NCBI RefSeq assembly: GCF_035994185.1
Contig: NZ_CP108538.1
Coordinates: 5,557,501-5,621,500 of the forward strand
Direction: 5' to 3'
Length of the DNA: 64,000 bases
Source: Streptomyces sp. NBC_01217
GTDB lineage: Bacteria > Actinomycetota > Actinomycetes > Streptomycetales > Streptomycetaceae
Positions 20,592 through 28,007 of this stretch are shown piece by piece; the first letter of the stretch is position 1; each line of letters starts with the position of its first letter. The translations under genes and the position numbers were made by a program. Below the pieces are notes generated by a model that was not told where the DNA came from, made no database searches, and saw only the letters and a list, made by a program, of their open reading frames with translations.

Positions 20592-20609
20592 CATTCTCCC
20601 AGGAGAATG
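20592..20609. promoter_or_regulatory. 18-bp palindrome upstream of the GH20 gene
   Basis: CATTCTCC and GGAGAATG are perfect inverted arms around a CA centre, 57 bp before the hexosaminidase ATG. This looks like a dimeric repressor site; it does not match the DasR consensus I remember (ACTGGTCTAGACCACT). Confidence 0.5.
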
Positions 20610-20665
20610 CCCGGCCATCTCTTCCCTTCTTCATCCTTTCCCGTCAATAACGGAGGTTTCTGACG

Positions 20666-22270
20666 ATGTCGCCCTCACGCGGCGCTCTTGTGGCCGGTGC
20701 GGTCCTCACCGCGGCGGCCGCCGCGACGATCGCCGTTGTCGTCTGGCCCGAAAGCTCCGACAGCGGACTGGCCGGGGAGTCGGGCTCCCGGTCCCCCGAG
20801 CAGGCCACGGCCGCCCCCTCGCCGACCCGGAGCTACCCGCTCTCCACCGCGCCCCGCACCATCCCCGCCGTACGCGAGCACATCGCCGCCCGCGGTCCCG
20901 GCTGGCGGCCGACGGCGGCCGCCGGGGTCGTCATCGCCCCGGGCAGCGGGACGCTCGCGGACGAGGGGCAGCTGATCGCCAAGGAGCTGAAGATCCACTA
21001 CCGGGGTGACGTACCCGCCCGCGCGGGCGACGTGGAGCTGGCCCTCACCCCGGGCAAGGGCACCCCCGAGTCGTACACCCTCAGGACGTACGACGGACGG
21101 GTCACGATCAGCGGACCCGACCAGGCCGGTGTCTTCTACGGAACCCGCACCCTGAAACAGTCGGTGCGCGCCGACGGCGCCATGCCCGAGGGCGAGGTGC
21201 GCGACCGCCCCGACCGGCCGCAGCGCGGCCTCAACCTCGACATCGCGCGCAAGTACTACACGGTCGCCTGGATCGAGGACCGGCTGCGCGAGATGGCCGA
21301 CCTCAAGCTCAACCAGTTCGGTCTGCACTTCTCCGACGACCAGGCGTTCCGCATCCAGTCCGACACCCACCCCGAAATCGTGGCGCCGCAGCACCTCACC
21401 AAGGCGGAGGTGCGGCAGATCCTCGGCCTCGCGGACCGGCTGCACATCCAGGTCGTCCCCGAGATCGACTCCCCGGGTCATCTCGGCGCGGTGCTGCGCG
21501 CCCACCCCGACCTCCAGCTGCGCAATGTGTCGGGGGTGGGCTCGACGGGATCGATCGACATCTCCAACCCGGGCGCGGCGAAGCTCATCGACGAACTCCT
21601 CGAAGAGTTCACCGGGCTGTTCAACGGGCGCTACTGGCATCTGGGCGCCGACGAGTACCGGGCGCTGATGGCGAAGGACCCGGCCGCCTCGTATCCGCAG
21701 CTGCAGCGCGCCGCCCAGCAGAAGTACGGAGCGCAGGCCGGCATCAAGGATCTCGCCACCGGCTGGCTGAATGACCGCGCGGCGGTGGTGCGGCCCCACG
21801 GCAAGCAGCCCAAGGCCTGGAACGACGGCTTCTTCCGCGGCGGAGTCGTCCACGCCGACAAGGACATCGAGGTCGAGTACTGGACGGGCAGGGAGTACGG
21901 CGCCCGGCCGCCGCAGGAGTATCTGAGCGAGGGCCGGCCCGTGGTGAACCTCAACGACGAGTTCCTCTATTACGTGCTCGGCCAGCCCAACAACTTCATC
22001 TACCCGACGGGCCGGCGGATCTACGAACAGTGGACCCCGCTCGTCCTGCGCGGCACCCAGCCGGTCCCGGCGCGCTACTCCGGCCAGATCCTCGGCGGCC
22101 GGTTCGCGGTCTGGGGCGACCTCCCGCAGGCGCAGACCGCGGCACAGGTGGCGGCAGGGATCCGGATGCCGCTGCGGGCGACCGCCCAGAAGCTGTGGGC
22201 CCCGGGCAGACCGGCGCTGAGCTGGGATCAGTTCCGGGCGCTGGCCACCCGGATCGACGGGGTGGGCTGA
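20666..22270 (+). CDS. secreted beta-N-acetylhexosaminidase (GH20)
   Basis: Protein of 534 residues with an N-terminal signal or anchor segment (LVAGAVLTAAAAATIAVVV) and a Ser/Pro linker. A GH20b accessory domain (about 70-175) and a GH20 barrel follow. The catalytic pair is in WHLGADEYRAL (Asp329-Glu330); EIDSPGHLGAVL and YWTGREYG are other barrel motifs. It removes terminal GlcNAc/GalNAc from chitin oligomers or wall fragments outside the cell. ATG 20666 has GGAGG eight bases upstream. The tail is followed by the TnpB element. Confidence 0.92.
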   Translation: MSPSRGALVAGAVLTAAAAATIAVVVWPESSDSGLAGESGSRSPEQATAAPSPTRSYPLSTAPRTIPAVREHIAARGPGWRPTAAAGVVIAPGSGTLADEGQLIAKELKIHYRGDVPARAGDVELALTPGKGTPESYTLRTYDGRVTISGPDQAGVFYGTRTLKQSVRADGAMPEGEVRDRPDRPQRGLNLDIARKYYTVAWIEDRLREMADLKLNQFGLHFSDDQAFRIQSDTHPEIVAPQHLTKAEVRQILGLADRLHIQVVPEIDSPGHLGAVLRAHPDLQLRNVSGVGSTGSIDISNPGAAKLIDELLEEFTGLFNGRYWHLGADEYRALMAKDPAASYPQLQRAAQQKYGAQAGIKDLATGWLNDRAAVVRPHGKQPKAWNDGFFRGGVVHADKDIEVEYWTGREYGARPPQEYLSEGRPVVNLNDEFLYYVLGQPNNFIYPTGRRIYEQWTPLVLRGTQPVPARYSGQILGGRFAVWGDLPQAQTAAQVAAGIRMPLRATAQKLWAPGRPALSWDQFRALATRIDGVG

Positions 22271-22545
22271 GCGGGCCGGCCGGATTCCCGGTGGACAGTG
22301 CGGTGGGCGGGGGTTTCGTTCGCATGCCGCGTGCTCCGGGGAGGGGCGCGCTTCTCGCGCTCCGCGCTCAGAATCCTGGGGGGGTTCCATCAGAACCCTT
22401 TCGAGGGGATCACCGGCTTTGGCCGGTGGGGGAATCGAATCTTCGACTGCTCTGGCCTCGGTTGTCTCCATGGGTCTGCGCTGTTGTCAGTCGTGGACGG
22501 TAGGTTGGTCGTACCGGATGTGATGTTGCGTAGGGGGTGGGCCGG

Positions 22546-23754
22546 ATGATGCGTGCGTACAAGTTCCGGCTTCGCCCCACCGTGGGTCAGGCGATCGCGC
22601 TTGGCGAGATGCTGCGGGATCACTGCTCCCTCTACAACGGTGCGCTGCAAGAGCGCCGGGACGCCTACCGGCATGTCTCGAAGACGAGTGTCAAGTACGG
22701 TGACCAGTCCGCCCAGCTGAAGGACATCCGCACCTTCGACCCGGAGCGTCAGGGGCGCTGGTCGTTCTCTTCTCAGCAGGCCACGCTCAGGCGTCTGGAC
22801 AAGGCGATGCAGGCGTTCTTCCGGCGTGTGAAGGCCGGGCAGACGCCGGGATACCCGCGCTTCAAGGGCGTGGGCCACTTCGACACCGTGGTGTTCCCCA
22901 AGGACGGGGACGGCTGCCGCTGGGACTCCACGCCGCACGATGCGCAGACCCGCGTCCGGCTCCAAGGTGTCGGGCACGTCCGTGTCCATCAGCACCGGCC
23001 CGTGCGCGGCCGGGTCAAAACGGTCGGCATCAAGCGTGAGGGCAAGCACTGGTACGTGATCCTCGCCTGTGACGACGTTCCCGCCGAGCCGCTGCCCGCA
23101 ACCGGCAGCATCGTCGGTATCGACATGGGCGTCACACACTTTCTCACCACGTCCAACGGTGAGCACATCGCGAACCCGCGCTTCCTTCAGGCCTCCGCCG
23201 ACGAGCTGGCCGAAGCACAACGTCACCTGGCGACGTTCCCGAAGCGGACCCGCCGCCGTACGAAGAAGCACCGGGCGGCAGCCCGGAAGGTCGCCAAGCT
23301 GCACGCCAGGATCCGGCGTCAGCGGCTCGACCACCACCACAAGACCGCCCTCGCCCTGATCCGTGAACACGACGTGATCGGGCACGAGCGGCTGAACACT
23401 GCGGGCATGACCCGCACCCCCAAGGCCAGGCCTGACCCCGAGCAGCCCGGCAGCTTCCTGCCGAACGGTGCCGCCGCGAAGGCCGGACTCAACCGCAGCA
23501 TCCTGGACGCGGGTTGGGGCATCTTCCTGGGAATCCTGGCGCAGAAGGCTGAGAGTGCCGCTCGCCAAGTGATCCCAGTGGATGCCCGCAACACCTCCCG
23601 CACCTGCCCCGAATGCGGGCACGTGGGCGCGGAGAACCGCCCCGCACAAGAAAAGTTTGAGTGCACCGTGTGCGGCTTCCTCGCGAACGCCGACCACGTC
23701 GGCGCACTCAATGTGCTCAGTAGGGCCGGGCTGGCCCTCTGCACGGCGGCTTAG
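22546..23754 (+). CDS. tnpB: TnpB RNA-guided nuclease of IS605 type
   Basis: Protein of 402 residues. It starts MMRAYKFRLRPT, as TnpB proteins do, and carries an intact RuvC-like site: Asp193 (GIDMGV), Glu281 (GHERLN) and Asp383 (NADHVGALNVL), with a four-cysteine zinc ribbon between the last two (CPECG and CTVCG). Relatives cut DNA next to a short target-adjacent motif, guided by an RNA from the element's right end. GTG 22537 and ATG 22549 are alternative starts; a G-rich run precedes 22546. No sign of decay is seen. Confidence 0.92.
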   Translation: MMRAYKFRLRPTVGQAIALGEMLRDHCSLYNGALQERRDAYRHVSKTSVKYGDQSAQLKDIRTFDPERQGRWSFSSQQATLRRLDKAMQAFFRRVKAGQTPGYPRFKGVGHFDTVVFPKDGDGCRWDSTPHDAQTRVRLQGVGHVRVHQHRPVRGRVKTVGIKREGKHWYVILACDDVPAEPLPATGSIVGIDMGVTHFLTTSNGEHIANPRFLQASADELAEAQRHLATFPKRTRRRTKKHRAAARKVAKLHARIRRQRLDHHHKTALALIREHDVIGHERLNTAGMTRTPKARPDPEQPGSFLPNGAAAKAGLNRSILDAGWGIFLGILAQKAESAARQVIPVDARNTSRTCPECGHVGAENRPAQEKFECTVCGFLANADHVGALNVLSRAGLALCTAA

Positions 23755-23800
23755 CCACCGACGCAGGAAACCCGCGCGTTTACGCGTGGGTGGAGTCACC
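23755..23800 (+). ncRNA. possible omega RNA 3' scaffold at the TnpB right end
   Basis: The strong hairpin at 23771-23790 directly downstream of tnpB, flanked by GGAAA and TGGAGTCACC, is where the guide-RNA scaffold of IS605 elements lies. If so, the guide would be the chromosomal sequence after the element end. The boundary is inferred, and the transcript would also extend upstream into tnpB. Confidence 0.4.
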
Positions 23801-23975
23801 CTCTTCGTACGCAAGCTCACCGCTCACCGCTCACCTCACCCGGATGCAGAGGGAGCGGGCGGCCCTCGGCGTGTATCCGCTGGGCGCGCAAGCCATCGGC
23901 TGAAGGATGCTATTCGGCCTCCCCCAGTGACGATTTTGAGCCATTCGGCGCTGAATGCGGTAACAGGAAGCGCTG

Positions 23976-24003
23976 CGGCCCCTTGCGTGCACGCAAGGGG
24001 CCG
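23976..24003. repeat. 28-bp perfect palindrome
   Basis: Two 14-base arms, CGGCCCCTTGCGTG and its exact complement, meet without a loop, ending 18 bp before the ATG at 24022. It may be a terminator for the TnpB side or an operator/leader element of the following gene. Confidence 0.75.
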
Positions 24004-24021
24004 GGCCGACGGGAGACGCCG

Positions 24022-24591
24022 ATGAGCCTGCTGGAACTGATCGCCGCCGCCGATGAGCGGGGGCTCGCCGCGAGCGCGGTCGCCTGCCTCGACCGCTGCC
24101 TGCCGCAGCCCGCCGACGGGTCCGACCCCGAACCGCTGCGCCCGCTCTGGGCGGGGTGCGCGGACGGCTCCGTATGGCCGGAGCGCCTCGCGGAGGTGTG
24201 CGCGGCGCTGGATGCCGCGGCCGATACGGAGGGGGCGGCGCCGCAGATCCGCAAGCTGCTGGGCGACGCACCCGTGGACCTGGCCGCGCCGGAGCTGCGG
24301 GAGTGGGCGGACACCTGCTCGCTGCTGGCCCTGGAGGTCCACCTCGGACAGGACGCGACCCCGCCCGCCGGGGACGAAGCGGTACGGCGCTGCCGCGAGG
24401 CCGGTCCGGAGGGAGCCGGTCCGCTGCTGGCCGGGGAGGTGCGCCGGCAGATCCAGATCCTGGAGATGCTGGCGGAGACCGCCGACGCGGCAAGGGCGGG
24501 TGCCGGACTGCGCCAGGTGCTCGACGTGTCGACGGAGGGGCAGCGCATACTCCGCGCGGCGGCCTCACGCCGGGCGCGCGGGCGGGGCTGA
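24022..24591 (+). CDS. hypothetical protein, helical and acidic
   Basis: A 189-residue protein without a recognised domain or membrane segment. It is predicted mostly helical with many Ala, Leu and Glu residues; conserved-looking parts are MSLLELIAAADERGL at the start and GEVRRQIQILEMLAETADAA near residue 145. GGGAGA stands six bases before ATG 24022. The perfect palindrome just upstream may control it. I recall a similar gene in the S. coelicolor locus but no function. Confidence 0.75.
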   Translation: MSLLELIAAADERGLAASAVACLDRCLPQPADGSDPEPLRPLWAGCADGSVWPERLAEVCAALDAAADTEGAAPQIRKLLGDAPVDLAAPELREWADTCSLLALEVHLGQDATPPAGDEAVRRCREAGPEGAGPLLAGEVRRQIQILEMLAETADAARAGAGLRQVLDVSTEGQRILRAAASRRARGRG

Positions 24592-24855
24592 CCCGCGGGG
24601 CTCCGCCAAAGTTGAAGTCGCCCTGAGGTGACGGTCGTGCCGAGATACGGGGCTCACCCGGGTGCCCGTCCCCGTGTCGCCGTCGGTGCAGGCGGCGCCG
24701 ACGCCCGGGTCGGGGTGATGGTTGTGCCGGCGGAGGAAATTCGTCCTGTTCCGGGCCGTGAGAACGAACACAGCGCCCTTCGCGTGATGTTCCCGGGCCC
24801 CCGGGCGCTGGGTCAGTGTCGGTGATCGCCGGCACGGCGAAGGGCAGGGTGAATC

Positions 24856-25296
24856 ATGGATGGGGACGAGCGGACAACGTTTCCCGAGGCGGCGGTGATG
24901 CGCTCCTACACATCGGAGTTCGTCGCCCGGCTCACCGCGCGCAACCGGCTGCCCCTCGACTACTCGGTCGCCAGTCTCCGGCTCGTCGATCTGGTCGTCG
25001 ACGGCCTGCGGCGGGACGGGCCGCAGCGGGACCGGGTCGCCGGGACCCTGCTGGGGCTCGGGGCGTACACCGGCGAGGTGATCGTCCGCAGGGCCGGCGG
25101 GACTTGGGTGGACCTCGACGCCGAGCAACGGGAGCTGTTCCGACAGGCGGTGGGCGTGCGGATGCCCGACGGACGGGTCTGGAATCCGCTCGGCAAGGTC
25201 GTCAAGCGCTTCGAGTCGGGGGCGGAGGAGTCGGTGCAGCGGCTGTATCTCCTGCTGCACGGGCGGACCGCACAGCGAAAGGCCGTGTGCGGGTAG
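24856..25296 (+). CDS. hypothetical protein
   Basis: Protein of 146 residues, mixed alpha/beta with no signal peptide or transmembrane segment. The pattern LVDLVVDGLRRDG, LGAYTGEVIVRRAGGTWVDL and WNPLGKVVKRFESGAEESV looks like a compact soluble domain found in actinobacteria as a DUF; I cannot name it surely. ATG 24856 is preceded by AGGGCAGGGTG. It stands alone 125 bp before the first ECF sigma gene. Confidence 0.75.
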   Translation: MDGDERTTFPEAAVMRSYTSEFVARLTARNRLPLDYSVASLRLVDLVVDGLRRDGPQRDRVAGTLLGLGAYTGEVIVRRAGGTWVDLDAEQRELFRQAVGVRMPDGRVWNPLGKVVKRFESGAEESVQRLYLLLHGRTAQRKAVCG

Positions 25297-25420
25297 CCCG
25301 CGCGCGTGGGGGAGCCTGTGACATCTCTGTGGGTCCGGGCGCAGAGGGAGAGTGAGGGTGCTGCCTCGGCAGCAGACGGGCACGGTGACCGGTGCCGGAT
25401 CGGGCGTTGAGTAGGGAAGT

Positions 25421-26053
25421 GTGTTGGGCACGGGCGGGGAGCAGCGCCGCAGGCAGATGTACGACGCCGAGCTCGGCGATGCCGTCGAGCGTGCCCAGCG
25501 GGGGGACAAGGACGCCTTCGCCGTCGCGTACCGGATGGTGCAGCCCGGCCTCCTCGGCTACGTACGCGGACTGGTCGGAGACGACGCCGAGGACGTGACC
25601 TCCGACGCCTGGCTGGAGATAGCCCGTGATCTGGGACGGTTCCGCGGTGACGGAGCAGGGTTTCGCGGCTGGACCGCGATGATCGCCCGTCACCGTGCGC
25701 TCGACCACCTGAGGAAGCTGAAACGGCGGCCCCGTACCGCCTTGATCGAACAGGACGTGCTTCAGCTGCCCGGCAGCCACGACACGGCCGCCGCGGCGCT
25801 GGAGACCCTCTCCACCCGGGCGGCGCTGGAGATCATCGGCACGCTGCCGCGCGAGCAGGCCGAGGCCGTACTTCTGCGGGTGGTCGTCGGACTGGACGGT
25901 CCTGCGGCGGCGCGCGTGCTCGGCAAGCGTGTGGGGGCGGTGCGCACGTCCTCCTACCGGGGGCTCAAGAGGCTGGCGGAGCAGTTGTCCTGGGGCGGCG
26001 GGACCGGCGCTGTGACGAACGGGGCGCGTCGTACGCTGAGTGATGAAGCATGA
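25421..26053 (+). CDS. ECF-type RNA polymerase sigma factor (pair 1)
   Basis: Sigma-70 family protein of 210 residues. Region 2 spans about 20-95 (AYRMVQPGLLGYVRGLVGD, AEDVTSDAWLEIARDL, RGWTAMIARHRALDHLRKLKRR) and region 4 about 135-190 (LPREQAEAVLLRVVVGLDGPAAARVLGKRVGAVRTSSYRGLKRL). GTG 25421 follows TAGGGAAG. It overlaps the next gene by ATGA, so a membrane partner is made in stoichiometry. It is clearly related to the sigma factor at 27144. Confidence 0.92.
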   Translation: MLGTGGEQRRRQMYDAELGDAVERAQRGDKDAFAVAYRMVQPGLLGYVRGLVGDDAEDVTSDAWLEIARDLGRFRGDGAGFRGWTAMIARHRALDHLRKLKRRPRTALIEQDVLQLPGSHDTAAAALETLSTRAALEIIGTLPREQAEAVLLRVVVGLDGPAAARVLGKRVGAVRTSSYRGLKRLAEQLSWGGGTGAVTNGARRTLSDEA

Positions 26054-26838
26054 GACATGAATCGCAGCGGCCGCCTGAAGCGCCGGAGACACCTGAACTC
26101 GCCGCCCTGCTCGCAGCGGCGCGGCGTACCGGGGCGCTCGACCCCGGCGACGAGGAGCGTGCGACCGCCGCTTTTCTGGCCGCGCGCAACGAGGGCGCGC
26201 ACGCCGCGGTGGAGCGGTGGCGGCGTCGACGCGACGACTGGCGTCCGGCGAAACGGCGGCGCGGTGTGCACTCGTTCCGGGTGATGCTCGGCGGCTTCGT
26301 GGCCGCGGCGACGCTCGGCGGGGTCGCGGTGGCCGCCGGGTCCGGGGCGATTCCGGCACCTTTCGGTGACAGTGAGCCCGACGGGGTGGCCGTGGGCCCC
26401 GCGCGCACCTCTCCCGCAGCACCCGGTGGGCCTCGCTCCGGTGCGCAGCCGCCGCGTCCGGACGGGGACGGTACGGCGCCGGGGACCACGAATGCTCCGG
26501 GCGATGTGCGTCCTTCCGGCCGGCCCGACCGGGCCCAGGACGATGTCGCGCTGTGCCGTGTGTACTTCAGGGACCGGGGCAACGGGAAGGCCATGGACGC
26601 CACCGCCTTCGAACGTCTGGAGGCGGCCGCGGGCGGTGCGTCGGAGGCGGCGGTGACCGCCTACTGCGACGGCCTCCTCGGACTGCCGTCACCGGGGGAG
26701 CCGAGGAGCGCCCAGGGCGACCGGGACACGAAGGGGAAGGCGGAGAAGGCCGTCCCCGAGGAGAAGCAGGGCGGGGCGGTGCCGTCGAAAGGGAGCGGGA
26801 CCGTGAGCGGCGGCAAGGACAGGGCCGCTGCCGGCTGA
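26050..26838 (+). CDS. single-pass membrane protein, putative anti-sigma factor (pair 1)
   Basis: Protein of 262 residues. It has a cytoplasmic helical N terminus (ELAALLAAARRTGALDPGDEERATAAFLAARNEG), a basic stretch and one transmembrane helix (about 77-97, ending GGVAVAAGSGA). A long Pro/Gly/Thr-rich extracytoplasmic linker precedes a small module with two cysteines (Cys169 in LCRVYF, Cys206 in YCDGLL). No zinc-binding HxxxCxxC anti-sigma motif is present. Topology and ATGA coupling to the sigma gene suggest it sequesters the sigma factor; this is inference. The homologue in pair 2 keeps the same parts. Confidence 0.8.
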   Translation: MRHESQRPPEAPETPELAALLAAARRTGALDPGDEERATAAFLAARNEGAHAAVERWRRRRDDWRPAKRRRGVHSFRVMLGGFVAAATLGGVAVAAGSGAIPAPFGDSEPDGVAVGPARTSPAAPGGPRSGAQPPRPDGDGTAPGTTNAPGDVRPSGRPDRAQDDVALCRVYFRDRGNGKAMDATAFERLEAAAGGASEAAVTAYCDGLLGLPSPGEPRSAQGDRDTKGKAEKAVPEEKQGGAVPSKGSGTVSGGKDRAAAG

Positions 26839-27143
26839 GACCGCCCCCATTTGCCGGTCGGTCTGAATCGCTGAGGACCCGTCACCGTGCTGGAGGACAT
26901 CTCCGGGAACCGGCACCGGGCAGAATCCCGGATCGGCCGTACGGGGACGGGAGTTGGGGAAGAACGAGGACGACCGGGGCCGCCACCCCCCACAGGAGAG
27001 GCCCCGGTCGTCTTCCGCGGGGCCGTAGGACGACCCCGTACTCTTCTCAGCGCCGTCACTGCGTTTTCTGTCACACCGCCCCGTGTCGGAAGAATGTTGC
27101 AGGTTGTACAAGTCATGGACGTGACCCCCGCGAAGGACGTAGC
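26839..27143 (+). promoter_or_regulatory. intergenic leader with strong hairpin before sigma gene 2
   Basis: No gene is seen in these 305 bases. A 13-bp perfect stem, GACGACCGGGGCC (26969-26981) with GGCCCCGGTCGTC (27000-27012), encloses an 18-base loop and could end the pair 1 transcript. The AT-richer stretch at 27055-27120 after it is the likely promoter area for pair 2; I cannot fix -35/-10 boxes. Confidence 0.5.
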
Positions 27144-28007
27144 GTGCTGAGTCGCGCAGGGTGGCGCGGCAGTGATGACCAGCTGCGATTCGGGACAGCA
27201 GGGCGGGTTGAGGGAGTGCTGGGGGACGACGCGGAGCTCACTGCCGCGGTGCTCGCGGCGCAGGACGGGGACGAGGACGCCTTCCGTACTGTGTACCGCG
27301 CGGTGCAGCCGCGGCTGCTGGGCTACATACGGACACTGGTGGGTGATCCGGACGCCGAGGACGTGGCGTCCGAGTCCTGGCTGCAGATAGCGCGCGACCT
27401 CGACCGGTTCAGCGGCGACGCCGACCGCTTTCGCGGGTGGGCGGCGCGGATAGCCCGCAACCGTGCCCTGGACCATCTGCGGATGCGCGGCAGGCGCCCC
27501 GCGATCGGCGGCGACGAGTCGGAGCTGTCGGAGAGGGCGGCCGAGTCCGACACCGCCGACGAGGCGATGGAGGCGCTGGCCACCGGCCGTACGATGTCGC
27601 TCATCGCCCAGCTGCCGCAGGACCAGGCCGAGGCCGTGGTGCTGCGGGTGGTCGTCGGCCTGGACGCGAAGAGCGCGGCGCAGACGCTGGGCAAACGGCC
27701 GGGAGCGGTACGCACCGCGGCGCACCGGGGACTGAAGCGGCTGGCCGAACTGCTGCACACGGACGGCACGGAGAGCGCCGAAGGCCGCACCGGTGACAGG
27801 GGCGGCGGGGGCGGCGACGGTCGTGCCGACGGCGGTGCGGGCATTGCCGCGGACCGGGTTCCGGCGGATCCGTCCGCCCCTCGCGGGAGCGCGGCGGGCC
27901 GGACGGCGGAACTGGGCGCCGTGCCCGCCCAGCGCCCCTCCCGCAACGGTCTGGTGGCGCCGGCCGGTGTGACGCATTCGCGTCTGTGGACGCAGAAGGA
28001 CATGTGA
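27144..28007 (+). CDS. ECF-type RNA polymerase sigma factor (pair 2)
   Basis: Sigma-70 family protein of 287 residues with region 2 (YRAVQPRLLGYIRTLVGDPDA, SESWLQIARDLDRF, RGWAARIARNRALDHLRMRGRRP) and region 4 (LPQDQAEAVVLRVVVGLDAKSAAQTLGKRPGAVRTAAHRGLKRL). About 70 extra C-terminal residues are Gly/Asp/Ala-rich and probably disordered; pair 1 has only about 20. GTG 27144 has AAGGA seven bases upstream. The stop overlaps the next start (TGATG). The long antisense frames here are shadows. Confidence 0.92.
   Translation: MLSRAGWRGSDDQLRFGTAGRVEGVLGDDAELTAAVLAAQDGDEDAFRTVYRAVQPRLLGYIRTLVGDPDAEDVASESWLQIARDLDRFSGDADRFRGWAARIARNRALDHLRMRGRRPAIGGDESELSERAAESDTADEAMEALATGRTMSLIAQLPQDQAEAVVLRVVVGLDAKSAAQTLGKRPGAVRTAAHRGLKRLAELLHTDGTESAEGRTGDRGGGGGDGRADGGAGIAADRVPADPSAPRGSAAGRTAELGAVPAQRPSRNGLVAPAGVTHSRLWTQKDM

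Larger units (their letters stand above)
22411..23800 (+). mobile_element. IS200/IS605-type element carrying only tnpB (approximate limits)
   Basis: The limits are set by two hairpins. On the left, CACCGGC-TTTG-GCCGGTG (22411-22428) has a perfect 7-bp stem. On the right, just after the tnpB stop, CCCGCGCG-TTTA-CGCGTGGG (23771-23790) has an 8-bp stem with one G-T pair, like the subterminal right-end hairpin of IS605 elements and the 3' part of their guide (omega) RNA. No tnpA transposase is present, so movement would need a transposase in trans. The exact ends and target site cannot be fixed without an empty-site comparison. Confidence 0.55.

Noticed and set aside
20592-20609. DasR (GlcNAc) operator upstream of GH20
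   Set aside because: The palindrome arms do not resemble the remembered DasR consensus; kept only as an unassigned site.
20675-22471. Minus-strand frame of 598 codons over the GH20 gene
   Set aside because: Antisense to a gene with catalytic Asp-Glu motif and signal peptide; no domain is visible.
22271-24021. A tnpA transposase or second IS gene next to tnpB
   Set aside because: No frame on either strand carries a HUH or DDE motif; only TnpB is supported.
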